NCBI GenBank assembly: GCA_041946685.1
Contig: JBHGAV010000008.1
Span: 1 to 64,000, forward strand
DNA length: 64,000 bases
Reading direction: 5' to 3'
Source: JBHGAV01 sp041946685
Lineage (GTDB): Bacteria > Acidobacteriota > Terriglobia > Bryobacterales > Bryobacteraceae
The position numbers and the translations under genes were made by a program. Below are positions 44,262 through 52,843 of the stretch, in pieces. Numbering within the stretch: position 1 is the stretch's first letter; each line of letters opens with the position of its first letter. The notes below the pieces were generated by a model, which saw nothing but the letters and a program-made list of their open reading frames with translations, was not told the origin of the DNA and did no database searches.

Positions 44262-46153
44262 GACTACTTGCCGCCATCCTGCTTTCGATTCCCCTCCTGG
44301 CACAGGAAGCCTCCACGCAGGCAGCCCCGGCTGCCGCCGCCGAGCCCAGACTCACCGTCGAATTCGGCAACCGCTGGGCCAGCGATGTCGGAGGCAGCGA
44401 GGCCGCCTACCGCAGCGTCGTCAACTACGCCAAGGGTCCGAGGGTCTTCGGGGCGGACCTCACGCTCGGCCCGTCGTTTTTGTTCGACAAGCTGGATTTA
44501 CGCAGCAATGGATGGGGCGGGGAACCCCACAGCACGGCGAGCCTCGACGCCGAGCGCCAGCGCAGCTACCGGCTCTCGGTGGACTACCGCAATTCGGCCT
44601 ACTTTAACGCGCTGCCTTCTTTTGCCAACCTCGGCGCCGCCGGCGGCGTTTTCCTCAACCAGCGCTCCTTCGACGTCCGCCGCAAGATGATCGACACGCG
44701 GCTCGATCTGTTCCCGGCCCGGCGCGTGGTCCCCTTCCTGGCCTATTCGCGGGATTGGGGCTACGGCACCGGCCTCACCGATTTCGTGGTGGACGTGAAC
44801 GAGTACGTGGTGCCGAACATTCTCCAGGACCACACCGACAACTACCGCGGCGGGGTGAGGCTCGAGTTCAACCGCTTCCATGCCACCCTCGAGCAGGGTG
44901 GCACGGCCTTCAAGGACGACCAGCGGCTGTATCAGGCTGCGGGCACGAATCTGGGCGACCGGACCTCGACGTTTCTGGGCCAGAGGCTGTCTCTGACTAC
45001 GTTGAACCAGGCCTACCGGGTCCGAGGGACGAGCCAGTACAGCCGCGCGCTTTTCACCGCCAACCCGTTCTCCTGGATCGATCTCTCCGGCCAGATACTC
45101 TACAGCCGTCCCCGCAGCACGGTGAACGTCACCCAGTCGAGCACCGGCAACTTCGTTTCGCTCGACACGCTGACGTTCTTCACCGCGCAGACGGTGGGAC
45201 TCGGCTCGGAGGCCAGGATGCCGCACACCTCGGGTAGCTTCGGGGTCCAGGTCCGCCCGCACTCCCGCATCCGCGTGTTCGAATCGTTCGTGGCCGACCG
45301 CTTCCATACCGTTGCCGGCCTGCCGAACGGGACATTTCTGGAGCCGATCGAGTTCACGTACAATCGCCAGGAATTCAATGTCCTGTTCGACCTGGCTTCA
45401 AGGCTTACCCTGCGCGGCGGGCACCGATACGTGTGGGGAGACGCGATTTCCCGCGCCCCCAACCTAAGCCAGACCGGTCCCAGGGAGACCGGAGAGCTGA
45501 GGATGCAGGCCGGCCTGGCCGGCTTGACCTATCGCCCGGTCACCAAGGTCAGTCTGTATTTCGACTACGAGGGCGGCTCGGCCGACCGCAACTATTTCCG
45601 CACCAGCCTGCAGGACTATCACCGGATGCAGATCCGAGCCAAGTACCAATTGGCGGGTTCCCTGTCGCTGTCCACCAACATCTCTCTGATGGAAAACGAG
45701 AATCCCGCCCCCGCTTCCCGCTATCAGTTCGAGAGCCGCAACAGTTCGCTGACGGCTCACTGGACGCCCATGGGGGGGAAATGGTTCAGCCTGCTGGCAG
45801 ACTACACGCGCTCCACTCTGAGCTCCGATCTCTCCTACATAGTCCCGCAGACCCTCGGGAACGCACGCTCCTTGTACGTCGAACGCGCGCACGTGGGAAC
45901 GGCGGCCCTGGACGTCAACCTTCCACAGCTTCGCGGGCAGTCCGCGAAGCTGACGGCGGGGGGCTCCCTGTTCTCGTCGTCGGGGAGCCGGCCGACGCAG
46001 TTCTACCAGCCTCTCGGGCGGTTCTCATTCCCGCTCCACCGCCGGGCGAGCCTGCTGGCCGACTGGCGCTGGTACAACCTCGGAGAGCGATTCTACGTCT
46101 ACGAGGGCTTTCGGACTCATCAGTTCATGCTCGGATTGCGTGTGGGCCTGTAG
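44258..46153 (+). CDS. MtrB/PioB-like outer-membrane beta-barrel
   Basis: 631 residues from ATG 44258, which overlaps the cytochrome stop by four bases (ATGA). Signal peptide L-L-A-A-I-L-L-S-I-P-L-L-A-Q. The rest is alternating polar/aromatic beta-strands without Cys-rich motifs, as in MtrB/PioB conduit porins. It should house the decaheme cytochrome encoded immediately upstream. Length is close to the ~650-700 residues of the family. It is the third part of the conduit with 41261 and 43284. Confidence 0.83.
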   Translation: MRLLAAILLSIPLLAQEASTQAAPAAAAEPRLTVEFGNRWASDVGGSEAAYRSVVNYAKGPRVFGADLTLGPSFLFDKLDLRSNGWGGEPHSTASLDAERQRSYRLSVDYRNSAYFNALPSFANLGAAGGVFLNQRSFDVRRKMIDTRLDLFPARRVVPFLAYSRDWGYGTGLTDFVVDVNEYVVPNILQDHTDNYRGGVRLEFNRFHATLEQGGTAFKDDQRLYQAAGTNLGDRTSTFLGQRLSLTTLNQAYRVRGTSQYSRALFTANPFSWIDLSGQILYSRPRSTVNVTQSSTGNFVSLDTLTFFTAQTVGLGSEARMPHTSGSFGVQVRPHSRIRVFESFVADRFHTVAGLPNGTFLEPIEFTYNRQEFNVLFDLASRLTLRGGHRYVWGDAISRAPNLSQTGPRETGELRMQAGLAGLTYRPVTKVSLYFDYEGGSADRNYFRTSLQDYHRMQIRAKYQLAGSLSLSTNISLMENENPAPASRYQFESRNSSLTAHWTPMGGKWFSLLADYTRSTLSSDLSYIVPQTLGNARSLYVERAHVGTAALDVNLPQLRGQSAKLTAGGSLFSSSGSRPTQFYQPLGRFSFPLHRRASLLADWRWYNLGERFYVYEGFRTHQFMLGLRVGL

Positions 46154-46196
46154 TCCCCGCTATTGAGCGCTGTCGCGGCTTCTAGTAGAGTCGTGG

Positions 46197-46883
46197 ATGG
46201 CGATGAGCGCGGCAAGGATCCAGATACTGCGGCGAATCCCACTGTTCGCCAGCCTGAGTCCCGCCGAGCTCGCACCTCTGGCCGAGCGCACGCTGGAGAA
46301 GCGATTTCACCCCGCTGAAGTGCTTTTCCGCGAAGGCGATCCCTGCCATGGCTTCTACCTATTGGGCCAGGGCACGGTCAAGATCTTCAAGACCTCTCCT
46401 TCGGGTCGCGAAATCATGCTGGCGGTGGAGACGGCTCCTTCGAGTGTGGCCGAGGTCCCTCTGTTCGACGGCGGCCCGTTCCCGGCCACCGTCAGCGCCC
46501 TGGACGAGGTCGTCGCCTATCTGGTGAGCACGCGGGACTTCCGGCAGGTGTGCCACCAGCACCCCGAGGTGGCTCTGAAGCTCCTGGCGGTCGTGGGGGG
46601 ACGGCTGCGTCAACTGGTGGGCGTCGTGGAAGCCGTCAGCTTCGGCAGCGTACGCCAGAGGCTGGCCCGGACGCTGCTGGACCTTGCCCGGCAGGCAGGA
46701 AGCATGTCCTACTCCCTCCCCGCTACCCATCAGGAGCTCGCCTCCCGCCTCGGCACAGTCCGGGAAGTGATCTCTCGGAACCTGAGCCGCTTCCAGGCGG
46801 AGGGACTGATTCGTGTGGACAGGAAGCATCTCCAGATTCTGAACCCCGACGGCCTGGAGTCAGAAGCGGAGACAGAGTTCTGA
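46197..46883 (+). CDS. Crp/Fnr-family transcription factor
   Basis: 228 residues. The N-terminal cyclic-nucleotide-type beta-barrel has E-G-D-P and R-E-I-M-L-A-V segments, and the C-terminal helix-turn-helix contains H-Q-E-L-A-S-R-L-G-T-V-R-E-V-I-S-R. There is no Cys cluster at the N-terminus, so it is not an FNR oxygen sensor. The ligand could be cAMP, CO/heme or none. It follows the cytochrome-conduit genes, 43 bases after the barrel stop, and probably regulates them or the genes downstream. Confidence 0.87.
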   Translation: MAMSAARIQILRRIPLFASLSPAELAPLAERTLEKRFHPAEVLFREGDPCHGFYLLGQGTVKIFKTSPSGREIMLAVETAPSSVAEVPLFDGGPFPATVSALDEVVAYLVSTRDFRQVCHQHPEVALKLLAVVGGRLRQLVGVVEAVSFGSVRQRLARTLLDLARQAGSMSYSLPATHQELASRLGTVREVISRNLSRFQAEGLIRVDRKHLQILNPDGLESEAETEF

Positions 46884-46976
46884 GGATTTCTTCAGCGCCA
46901 CGTGTATATTTTCAACATCCCTGTATAGTGTTGTGTGTGTAGGGGAAACTCATGAAAGCGGATAATTGCTGCAATT

Positions 46977-47001
46977 TTCGTGTTGTTTTTTTCAACGCGA
47001 A
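46977..47001. promoter_or_regulatory. Inverted repeat, candidate enhancer-binding site
   Basis: TTCGTGTTG 46977-46985 and CAACGCGAA 46993-47001 are inverted copies with one wobble mismatch, separated by seven T. A second, looser pair CAACA 46913-46917 / TGTTG 46929-46933 is upstream. Both lie about 80-170 bases before the sigma-54-like promoter at 47080, a typical distance for an NtrC-type activator. The 239-base gap 46884-47122 is also markedly AT-rich for this genome. Confidence 0.4.
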
Positions 47002-47079
47002 GATTTGGGCAGGTTCTGTTTCATGATTGTTAGTCCTTTATTTACAAACAAATAGCGGCTAGCGTCCAGGTCCAAGTAT

Positions 47080-47095
47080 CGGCCCTTGAGTTGCC
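47080..47095 (+). promoter_or_regulatory. Sigma-54-type promoter of the GcvH-like gene
   Basis: CGGCCCTTGAGTTGCC matches the -24/-12 consensus TGGCACG-N4-TTGCW in the invariant GG (47081-47082), GC (47093-47094), GGC and TTGC, with correct spacing. The transcript would start near 47106, followed by AAGGAG at about 47110 and the ATG at 47123. Confidence 0.55.
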
Positions 47096-47122
47096 CTTTC
47101 AAAAAGTGAAAGGAGTTGCGTC

Positions 47123-47785
47123 ATGACAGTCATTCTGGTGCTCTCGACGTTCCTGGTCTTCATCCTGATCGACTACCTTTTGAGCAGGAAGAAGGTCGTG
47201 GCCGATGCCGCTGAGCAGACTCCGGCTGCCGAATGGGATCCGAACTACGTGGAGGGATTCCTGGTGCCCGAGCGGTTCCAGTATCACCCCGGCCACAGTT
47301 GGGCGCTTCGGGAGAGGAAGAAGCTGACGCGGGTCGGCATCGACGAGTTCGCCGCAGCCGTCATGGGGCGGTTGGAGCGCATCGAACTGCCGAAGCCCGG
47401 AACCTGGCTGAGACAGGGGCAGAAGGCCTTTGCTTTCTATAGGGACGGCGAGAAGACGGAGATGCTGTCCCCGACGGAGGGCGAGGTGGTGGAGGTCAAT
47501 CCGGAAGTGGCGAAGGACCCGTCCTTGTTGCGCAAGGATCCCTACGGACTGGGCTGGCTCCTGATGGTCCACTCCCCCGATGACGAGACGGTCAGCCGGA
47601 ACCTAGTTCCTGCCGGCATGGTTCGAAGCTGGATGCGCGATGCGGCCGAGAGGCTGTACTCAATGCAGCCGCAGCTTGCAGGAGCCGTTGCCGCCGACGG
47701 GGGCCGGCCCGCCGAAGACTTGTTCGCTGCCCTGCCGGGCGCTTCCTGGAGGGAGCTAACCGCTGAATTCTTCCTCACCAAGTGA
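47123..47785 (+). CDS. Membrane-anchored GcvH-like (biotinyl/lipoyl fold) protein
   Basis: 220 residues. An N-terminal helix (V-I-L-V-L-S-T-F-L-V-F-I-L-I) anchors it. From about residue 45 the fold of the glycine-cleavage H protein is recognisable: H-S-W-A-L and T-R-V-G-I-D-E-F-A-A, then M-L-S-P-T-E-G-E-V-V-E-V-N and D-P-Y-G-L-G-W-L-L-M-V. The lysine nearest the lipoyl position is six residues from the P, not the usual eight, so lipoylation is doubtful. Such H-like proteins occur in electron-transfer clusters. It is preceded by sigma-54-like and inverted-repeat elements. Confidence 0.75.
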   Translation: MTVILVLSTFLVFILIDYLLSRKKVVADAAEQTPAAEWDPNYVEGFLVPERFQYHPGHSWALRERKKLTRVGIDEFAAAVMGRLERIELPKPGTWLRQGQKAFAFYRDGEKTEMLSPTEGEVVEVNPEVAKDPSLLRKDPYGLGWLLMVHSPDDETVSRNLVPAGMVRSWMRDAAERLYSMQPQLAGAVAADGGRPAEDLFAALPGASWRELTAEFFLTK

Positions 47786-47803
47786 GTCAGCGGCCCTCAC
47801 AAT

Positions 47804-47819
47804 TGGCCGCCGAATTGCT
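47804..47819 (+). promoter_or_regulatory. Sigma-54-type promoter of the HybA-like operon
   Basis: TGGCCGCCGAATTGCT at 47804-47819 fits TGGCACG-N4-TTGCW closely, with TGGC and TTGCT intact and GG (47805-47806) to GC (47817-47818) spacing correct. A transcript would start near 47830. This operon encodes a sigma-54 response regulator (51485-52843), consistent with autoregulation. Confidence 0.62.
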
Positions 47820-47833
47820 GTACATTGAGTTGT

Positions 47834-47860
47834 GCTATCCGGTGACCCGAGTTGGATAGC
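47834..47860 (+). repeat. Inverted repeat in the leader of the HybA-like operon
   Basis: GCTATCC 47834-47840 and GGATAGC 47854-47860 form a seven-base stem with a 13-base loop, just after the predicted sigma-54 start. It could act as an RNA hairpin or a downstream operator. Confidence 0.4.
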
Positions 47861-47892
47861 GGTTTCTTACTACGGCGTTCTTAGGCGGTGCG

Positions 47893-48663
47893 ATGAGGAA
47901 CAAGGCAATCCTATTCGACAGCACCATGTGTGTGGGCTGTCGCGCCTGTGAGGAGGCCTGCTCAACGAAGTGGGGGCTGACCTACAACGAGTCCGTCGCC
48001 TCCGAGGAGCGGCTCTCAGAGCGCAAGCTCACCACCGTGGTCACGCGTGGGGAGCGTTTTGCGCGCCGATTGTGCATGCATTGCGTCGAGCCAACCTGCG
48101 TTTCGGTTTGTCCGGTCGGCGCATTTCAGAAGACCTCCCTGGGCCCGGTGGTTTACGAAGAGGCCCGCTGCATGGGCTGCCGTTATTGCATGCTGGCCTG
48201 CCCGTTCCAGGTGCCGGTGTATGAGTGGAGTCAGGTCTTGCCCAAGGTCAGGAAGTGCGACATGTGTTACGCACGCCTGAGTTCCGGCAAGGCAACGGCG
48301 TGTTCGGAAGCATGCCCGACCGGAGCAAGCAAGTCGGGCGACCGTGAGGCGATGCTCCAGGAGGCACGACGGCGCCTGGAGGAGAATCCCAAGCAGTACA
48401 ACGGCGTCGTCTACGGGCTGGGCGATGTGGGTGGCACTTCCGTGTTCATACTCTCGGAGGTGCCGGTGGAGCAGTTCGGATTCCCGGCCGGGTTGCCCAA
48501 GGAGCCTCTGCCGGCGCTGACCCGGCGGGTTCTTGCATTTGTCCCGGACGTGGTCGGAGTGGGAGGCGTCCTGCTGGGCGGCATCTACTGGATCACGCAC
48601 CGCCGCGAGGCGGTGGCGGCCGCCGAAGGGCGCCGCAAGGACCGGGAAGGGGGGACGGCGTGA
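47893..48663 (+). CDS. HybA/DmsB-like four-cluster ferredoxin with a C-terminal membrane helix
   Basis: 256 residues. Four [4Fe-4S] motifs are visible, beginning C-V-G-C-R-A-C, C-M-H-C-V-E-P-T-C, C-M-G-C-R-Y-C and C-D-M-C. A membrane helix near residues 215-235 (V-V-G-V-G-G-V-L-L-G-G) anchors it. No Tat signal is visible, unlike many periplasmic relatives, so it may face the cytoplasm. It forms a module with the HybB/NrfD-like protein whose start it overlaps (GTG 48660). It passes electrons to or from the quinone pool. Confidence 0.83.
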   Translation: MRNKAILFDSTMCVGCRACEEACSTKWGLTYNESVASEERLSERKLTTVVTRGERFARRLCMHCVEPTCVSVCPVGAFQKTSLGPVVYEEARCMGCRYCMLACPFQVPVYEWSQVLPKVRKCDMCYARLSSGKATACSEACPTGASKSGDREAMLQEARRRLEENPKQYNGVVYGLGDVGGTSVFILSEVPVEQFGFPAGLPKEPLPALTRRVLAFVPDVVGVGGVLLGGIYWITHRREAVAAAEGRRKDREGGTA

Positions 48664-49835
48664 CTGGAGCGTTTCGTTTGCCTCGTCTCACCTTCTGGCG
48701 CACGGTGCTGGTGCTGCTCATGCTGGCAGCCCTCTACGCCGCTTACCTCCGCTTCTTCGTGGGCCTGGGCGCCTCGACGAATCTGACCGACCAGTTTCCG
48801 TGGGGGCTCTGGATCGGCTTCGACGTGCTGTGCGGCGTGGGTCTGGCGGCGGGGGGCTTCACGCTGGCCGCGACGGTTCACATCTTCAACCTGAAGCGTT
48901 ACGAGCCGATAGTCCGTCCCGCCATTCTGACCGCATTCCTGGGCTACGTACTGGTGGTTGTGGCGCTCATGTTCGATCTCGGCCGGCCCTACCGCATTTG
49001 GCATCCGCTGGTGATGTGGAATCCCCACTCGGTGATGTTCGAGGTGGGCTGGTGCGTGACCCTTTACACCACCGTGCTTTCGCTGGAGTTCGCCCCGGCC
49101 GTGCTCGAGCGGCTGCGGTGGAGGCGGCCCTTGAAGCTGCTGCGCGCGATCATGATCCCCCTGGTGATCGTGGGAGTGCTCCTGTCGACCCTGCACCAAT
49201 CCTCTCTTGGGAGCCTGTTTCTCATCGTGCCCACCAAGCTGCATGCCCTTTGGTACACACCGCTTCTGCCGGTATTTTTCTTCTTCTCGGCCCTGATGGT
49301 CGGACTGGCCATGACCATTTTCGAATCGTGGCACTCCAGCAAGGCTTTCGGGCGGCAGTTGGAAATGCCACTGCTCCGGAACCTGGCCCGTGTGCTCGCC
49401 GTCCTGATCGCGGCCTACCTGGCCATGCGTTTCCTGGACCTGGCGCGCCGAGGGGCGTTGGGCCTGCTTCTTGGACCTGGGAGCGAACGCTACTTCTTTG
49501 GGCTGGAGATCTTTCTGCTTGCCCTTCCCATGCTGCTCCTGTTCCGGGAGCGGATTCGCGCCAACCCCCGGGCGCTATACGCCTGCGCGGTCTTGACCAT
49601 CTTCGGCTTCGTCACCAACCGGCTGAACGTCAGCGTAACCGGCCTGGAAGCAGGCTCCGGCACAAGCTATGTTCCCAAGTGGACCGAAGCCGTCATCACG
49701 CTGGCCATTGTGGCGGCGGGCTTTGCGGTGTTCTACCTGGCCGTGAAGTATCTGCCCATTTTCGAGGAGGCCGAAGCCAAGCTCGAACCGGCCGTAAGTC
49801 CGCTGGAGGAGCCGGCATCCGCGGCCGGCGGCTAG
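48660..49835 (+). CDS. HybB/NrfD-family quinone-interacting membrane subunit
   Basis: 391 residues from GTG 48660, overlapping the ferredoxin by four bases. About ten hydrophobic segments. W-G-L-W-I-G-F-D-V, G-R-P/D-L-G-R-P-Y-R-I-W-H and S-T-L-H-Q-S-S-L-G are conserved in HybB. Members of this family transfer electrons between menaquinol and an iron-sulfur partner without bound heme. With 47893 it gives a CoxMKLN- or Cbc-like quinone module, which could supply the conduit. Confidence 0.86.
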   Translation: MTGAFRLPRLTFWRTVLVLLMLAALYAAYLRFFVGLGASTNLTDQFPWGLWIGFDVLCGVGLAAGGFTLAATVHIFNLKRYEPIVRPAILTAFLGYVLVVVALMFDLGRPYRIWHPLVMWNPHSVMFEVGWCVTLYTTVLSLEFAPAVLERLRWRRPLKLLRAIMIPLVIVGVLLSTLHQSSLGSLFLIVPTKLHALWYTPLLPVFFFFSALMVGLAMTIFESWHSSKAFGRQLEMPLLRNLARVLAVLIAAYLAMRFLDLARRGALGLLLGPGSERYFFGLEIFLLALPMLLLFRERIRANPRALYACAVLTIFGFVTNRLNVSVTGLEAGSGTSYVPKWTEAVITLAIVAAGFAVFYLAVKYLPIFEEAEAKLEPAVSPLEEPASAAGG

Positions 49836-49839
49836 AGGC

Positions 49840-51498
49840 ATGCCTTCCTCGGGAGTGGCCGGTGGACGCTATCACGTGAGACTGACTTTCAAGCTCGGCG
49901 CCGCGGTGGTGGCGAGCTTCGTGACCTTCGTCGCCCTGGTTGGATACCTGAGTCTGCGCGAGCACAGGCTGCACTCCGAGCAGCTCGTTCTCACCAGCGC
50001 GGACCGTCTGACCGATCTGATCCAGCGCAGCACCCAGTTCCAGATGCTGCACAACGACCGCGAGGCCCTCTATCAGATGATCAACGACGTGGGCAGCGAG
50101 CCCGGTCTGCGGCGGGTGCGGATCTTCAATAAGGAGGGCCGGATCAGTTTTTCGACCGAGCACGCTGAGGTGGGCAAGACGGTCGACAAGCAGGCGGAGC
50201 AGTGTTACGCCTGTCATTCGCAATCCGAGCCTCTCAGCCGCCTGGACCGGCCCGATCGCGCGCGCATCTTCCGGGACAGCGGCGGCCAGCGAATCCTCGG
50301 CATCATTCGCCCCATTGGGAATCAGCCTTCCTGCTCGGAGGCCGCCTGCCACGCGCACCCGTCGACACAGAAGGTCCTGGGCGTCATCGACGCCAATCTT
50401 TCCCTGGCGAGCGTAGATGAGCAACTGGCCGACTTCCGGAGGCGACTGCTCCTGTTCACCGGTCTGGCGCTGTTGCTCGGGTCGCTGGTCAGCGTCGGCT
50501 TTGTCCTCCTGGTGGTACACAGACCGGTGGCGGAACTGAAGGCGGGGACGAAACGCCTCGCCGGCGGAGACCTGAGCCACCGCCTTGCGGTGCGAAGCCA
50601 GGACGAACTGGGAGAGCTGGCGGAATCGTTCAACAAGATGACGGAGGACCTGGCGCGCGCCCGCGACGAGATCACGTCCTGGGCGCGCACGCTCGAGGAC
50701 CGAGTGGAGAAGAAGAGCCAGGAGCTCGAGCAGGCGTATTCGGGCCTGGTCGCCAGCGAGAAGATGGCCTCCTTGGGAAAGCTGGCAGCCACGGTCGCCC
50801 ACGAAATCAACAACCCCCTGTTTGGCATCCTCACCTACTCCCGCCTGGTCTTGAAGGACCTGGAAAGAGACGGGCTGAGCGCGGCGCAAAAGGCGTCCGC
50901 CATCGAACAGCTCCGCACCATCGAGCGGGAGAGCAAACGCTGCGGCGAGATCGTGCGCAACCTGTTGGCCTTCGCACGGCGCCAGCCGCCCCGCAAGCAG
51001 GCGCAGGACCTCGCTGCCCTCATCCGCCGCGCTCTGGCTCTGGTACGGCACCGTTTGGAGCTTCAGGGAGTGGAACTGGTTGAGGAGTTCGCTCCCGACG
51101 TGCCTTGCGGGCTCTTCGACGCCGATCAGGTGCAGCAGGTACTGCTGGTGCTGCTGATCAACGCGGCGGAGGCAATGCCCAACGGCGGACGGCTGAAGGT
51201 CAGCACGGAGTGGGATGCGGCGACATCGAGAGTGCATGTCCGCGTGCTCGACAACGGCGTGGGGATCGCCCCGGATGTTCTCCCCCATATCTTCGAGCCC
51301 TTCTTCACGACCAAAGAGGACCAGCACCAGACGGGGCTGGGGTTGGCGGTGGCGCGCAACATCGTGGAGCAGCACGGCGGCACTCTGACCGCCCGTTCCG
51401 CGCCGTCGGAAGGCACCGAGTTCACCCTGACCCTAACCATTGAGGTTCCTGCCGGCGACGGCGGGCCGATTGCGGAGACTGTGAATGGACGCACCTGA
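49840..51498 (+). CDS. Sensor histidine kinase with two heme-binding-like motifs
   Basis: 552 residues. An N-terminal membrane helix (about 15-37) is followed by a periplasmic domain with C121/122-Y-A-C-H and, about 45 residues later, C-S-E-A-A-C-H (CX4CH). The second motif is a spacing variant of heme c attachment. A second helix (~205-225), a HAMP domain and a coiled coil lead to H-E-I-N-N-P (phosphorylated His, near 325) and an ATPase domain with D-N-G-V-G-I and G-L-G-L-A-V. It is the partner of the next gene, overlapping it by 14 bases. Confidence 0.85.
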   Translation: MPSSGVAGGRYHVRLTFKLGAAVVASFVTFVALVGYLSLREHRLHSEQLVLTSADRLTDLIQRSTQFQMLHNDREALYQMINDVGSEPGLRRVRIFNKEGRISFSTEHAEVGKTVDKQAEQCYACHSQSEPLSRLDRPDRARIFRDSGGQRILGIIRPIGNQPSCSEAACHAHPSTQKVLGVIDANLSLASVDEQLADFRRRLLLFTGLALLLGSLVSVGFVLLVVHRPVAELKAGTKRLAGGDLSHRLAVRSQDELGELAESFNKMTEDLARARDEITSWARTLEDRVEKKSQELEQAYSGLVASEKMASLGKLAATVAHEINNPLFGILTYSRLVLKDLERDGLSAAQKASAIEQLRTIERESKRCGEIVRNLLAFARRQPPRKQAQDLAALIRRALALVRHRLELQGVELVEEFAPDVPCGLFDADQVQQVLLVLLINAAEAMPNGGRLKVSTEWDAATSRVHVRVLDNGVGIAPDVLPHIFEPFFTTKEDQHQTGLGLAVARNIVEQHGGTLTARSAPSEGTEFTLTLTIEVPAGDGGPIAETVNGRT

Positions 51499-52843
51499 CT
51501 TGCACAACAGCGGGCCCAAGGGCCGGATTCTCATCGTGGATGATGAGCATGTCGTGCGCGACTCGCTCGCCAAGTGGTTCGACAGCGAAGGATACGAGAC
51601 CGGCTCCGCCTCCGGCGGCCGCGAGGCGCTTCTGGCGGTGCAGCAGAAGCAGTACGACCTCGCGCTTCTCGACATCAAGATGCCGGGCATGGACGGCATG
51701 GAGCTGCAAAAGAAGCTCCGCGACGCCGATCCGGACCTGACCGTGATCATCATGACCGGCTATGCTTCGGTGGAGACCGCGGTCCAGGCCCTGAAAGCCG
51801 GGGCCTACGATTACATCACCAAGCCGATCGATCCCGACGAACTGGTGCACCTGGTCTCCAACGCCCTCGGGCACAAACGGTACCGGCGCGAACTGGAGCG
51901 CCTGCGCGAGAACATTCAGGAGATCTACCCCGAGTCCAGGCTCGTCGGCAACAGCGCGGGGATGCGCCGTGTCTTGGAACTGGTCGAGATGGTGGCGCCC
52001 ACCGACACCACGGTGCTCATCTTCGGGGAGAGCGGCACCGGCAAGGAACTGGTGGCGCGGGCCATCCACGCGGCAAGCCCGCGCCGGCACATGCCCATGG
52101 TGGTCATTCACTGCGGGGCGCTGACCGAGACCTTGCTGGAGAGCGAGTTGTTCGGCCACGAGCGCGGCGCCTTCACCGGCGCGCAGTACCGCAAGAAGGG
52201 GAAGTTCGAAGTGGCCGACGGCGGCACGGTCTTCCTGGACGAGATCAGCGACATCAGCCTGAAGACCCAGACCGACCTGCTCCGCGTCTTGCAGGAGAAA
52301 GAGATCGTCCGCGTGGGAGGCACGCAGTCGATCCGGGTCGATTTCCGTTGCATCGCCGCCACCAATAAGAACCTGGAAGACCTGGTGAAGGCCGGCACCT
52401 TCCGGCCTGATCTTTACTACCGCCTGAAGGTGTTCGCGATCGATCTTCCCCCGTTGCGCGAGCGGCGGGAGGACATTCCCCTCCTCGCCGATCACTTCGC
52501 CAGAAAGTACGCCGCGGCCATGAACCGGCCCGTGCCCAAGCTCTCGGCGGAGGCGGTGGACCTTCTGCTCGGTTACGACTGGCCCGGTAACGTCCGCGAA
52601 CTGGAGAACGCCGTCGAGCGCGCCTTGGTCATCGGCCGGCAGGCCGAAATACAGCCCGCGGATTTTCCCTTCCAATTGCAGCCCTCCGCCCAGGCGGCGG
52701 GGCATACGCTCGAGGAGGTGGAGCGGGCCCATATCGAGAGGGTGCTGCGGGAGACGGAAGGGAACCTCTCCCGGGCCGCGCGCGTTCTGGATATCGACCG
52801 CACCACGCTCTACAACAAGCTGCGTCGCTACGGCCTCAAGTGA
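51485..52843 (+). CDS. NtrC-family sigma-54 response regulator
   Basis: 452 residues. Receiver domain with L-L-D-I-K-M-P-G-M-D near residue 60 (phospho-Asp). AAA+ domain with G-E-S-G-T-G-K-E, the sigma-54 contact loop G-A-F-T-G-A and G-G-T-V-F-L-D-E-I. A Fis-type helix-turn-helix ends the protein (L-S-R-A-A-R-V-L-D-I-D-R-T-T-L-Y-N-K-L). All parts needed for an active bEBP are present. It follows and overlaps its sensor kinase. The sigma-54-type promoters at 47080 and 47804 are its likely targets. Confidence 0.92.
   Translation: MDAPDLHNSGPKGRILIVDDEHVVRDSLAKWFDSEGYETGSASGGREALLAVQQKQYDLALLDIKMPGMDGMELQKKLRDADPDLTVIIMTGYASVETAVQALKAGAYDYITKPIDPDELVHLVSNALGHKRYRRELERLRENIQEIYPESRLVGNSAGMRRVLELVEMVAPTDTTVLIFGESGTGKELVARAIHAASPRRHMPMVVIHCGALTETLLESELFGHERGAFTGAQYRKKGKFEVADGGTVFLDEISDISLKTQTDLLRVLQEKEIVRVGGTQSIRVDFRCIAATNKNLEDLVKAGTFRPDLYYRLKVFAIDLPPLRERREDIPLLADHFARKYAAAMNRPVPKLSAEAVDLLLGYDWPGNVRELENAVERALVIGRQAEIQPADFPFQLQPSAQAAGHTLEEVERAHIERVLRETEGNLSRAARVLDIDRTTLYNKLRRYGLK

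Noticed and set aside
48533..49879. 448-codon frame in a second phase over the HybB-like gene
   Set aside because: Arg/Pro/Ser-rich translation; the HybB frame has proper membrane segments and coupled overlap.
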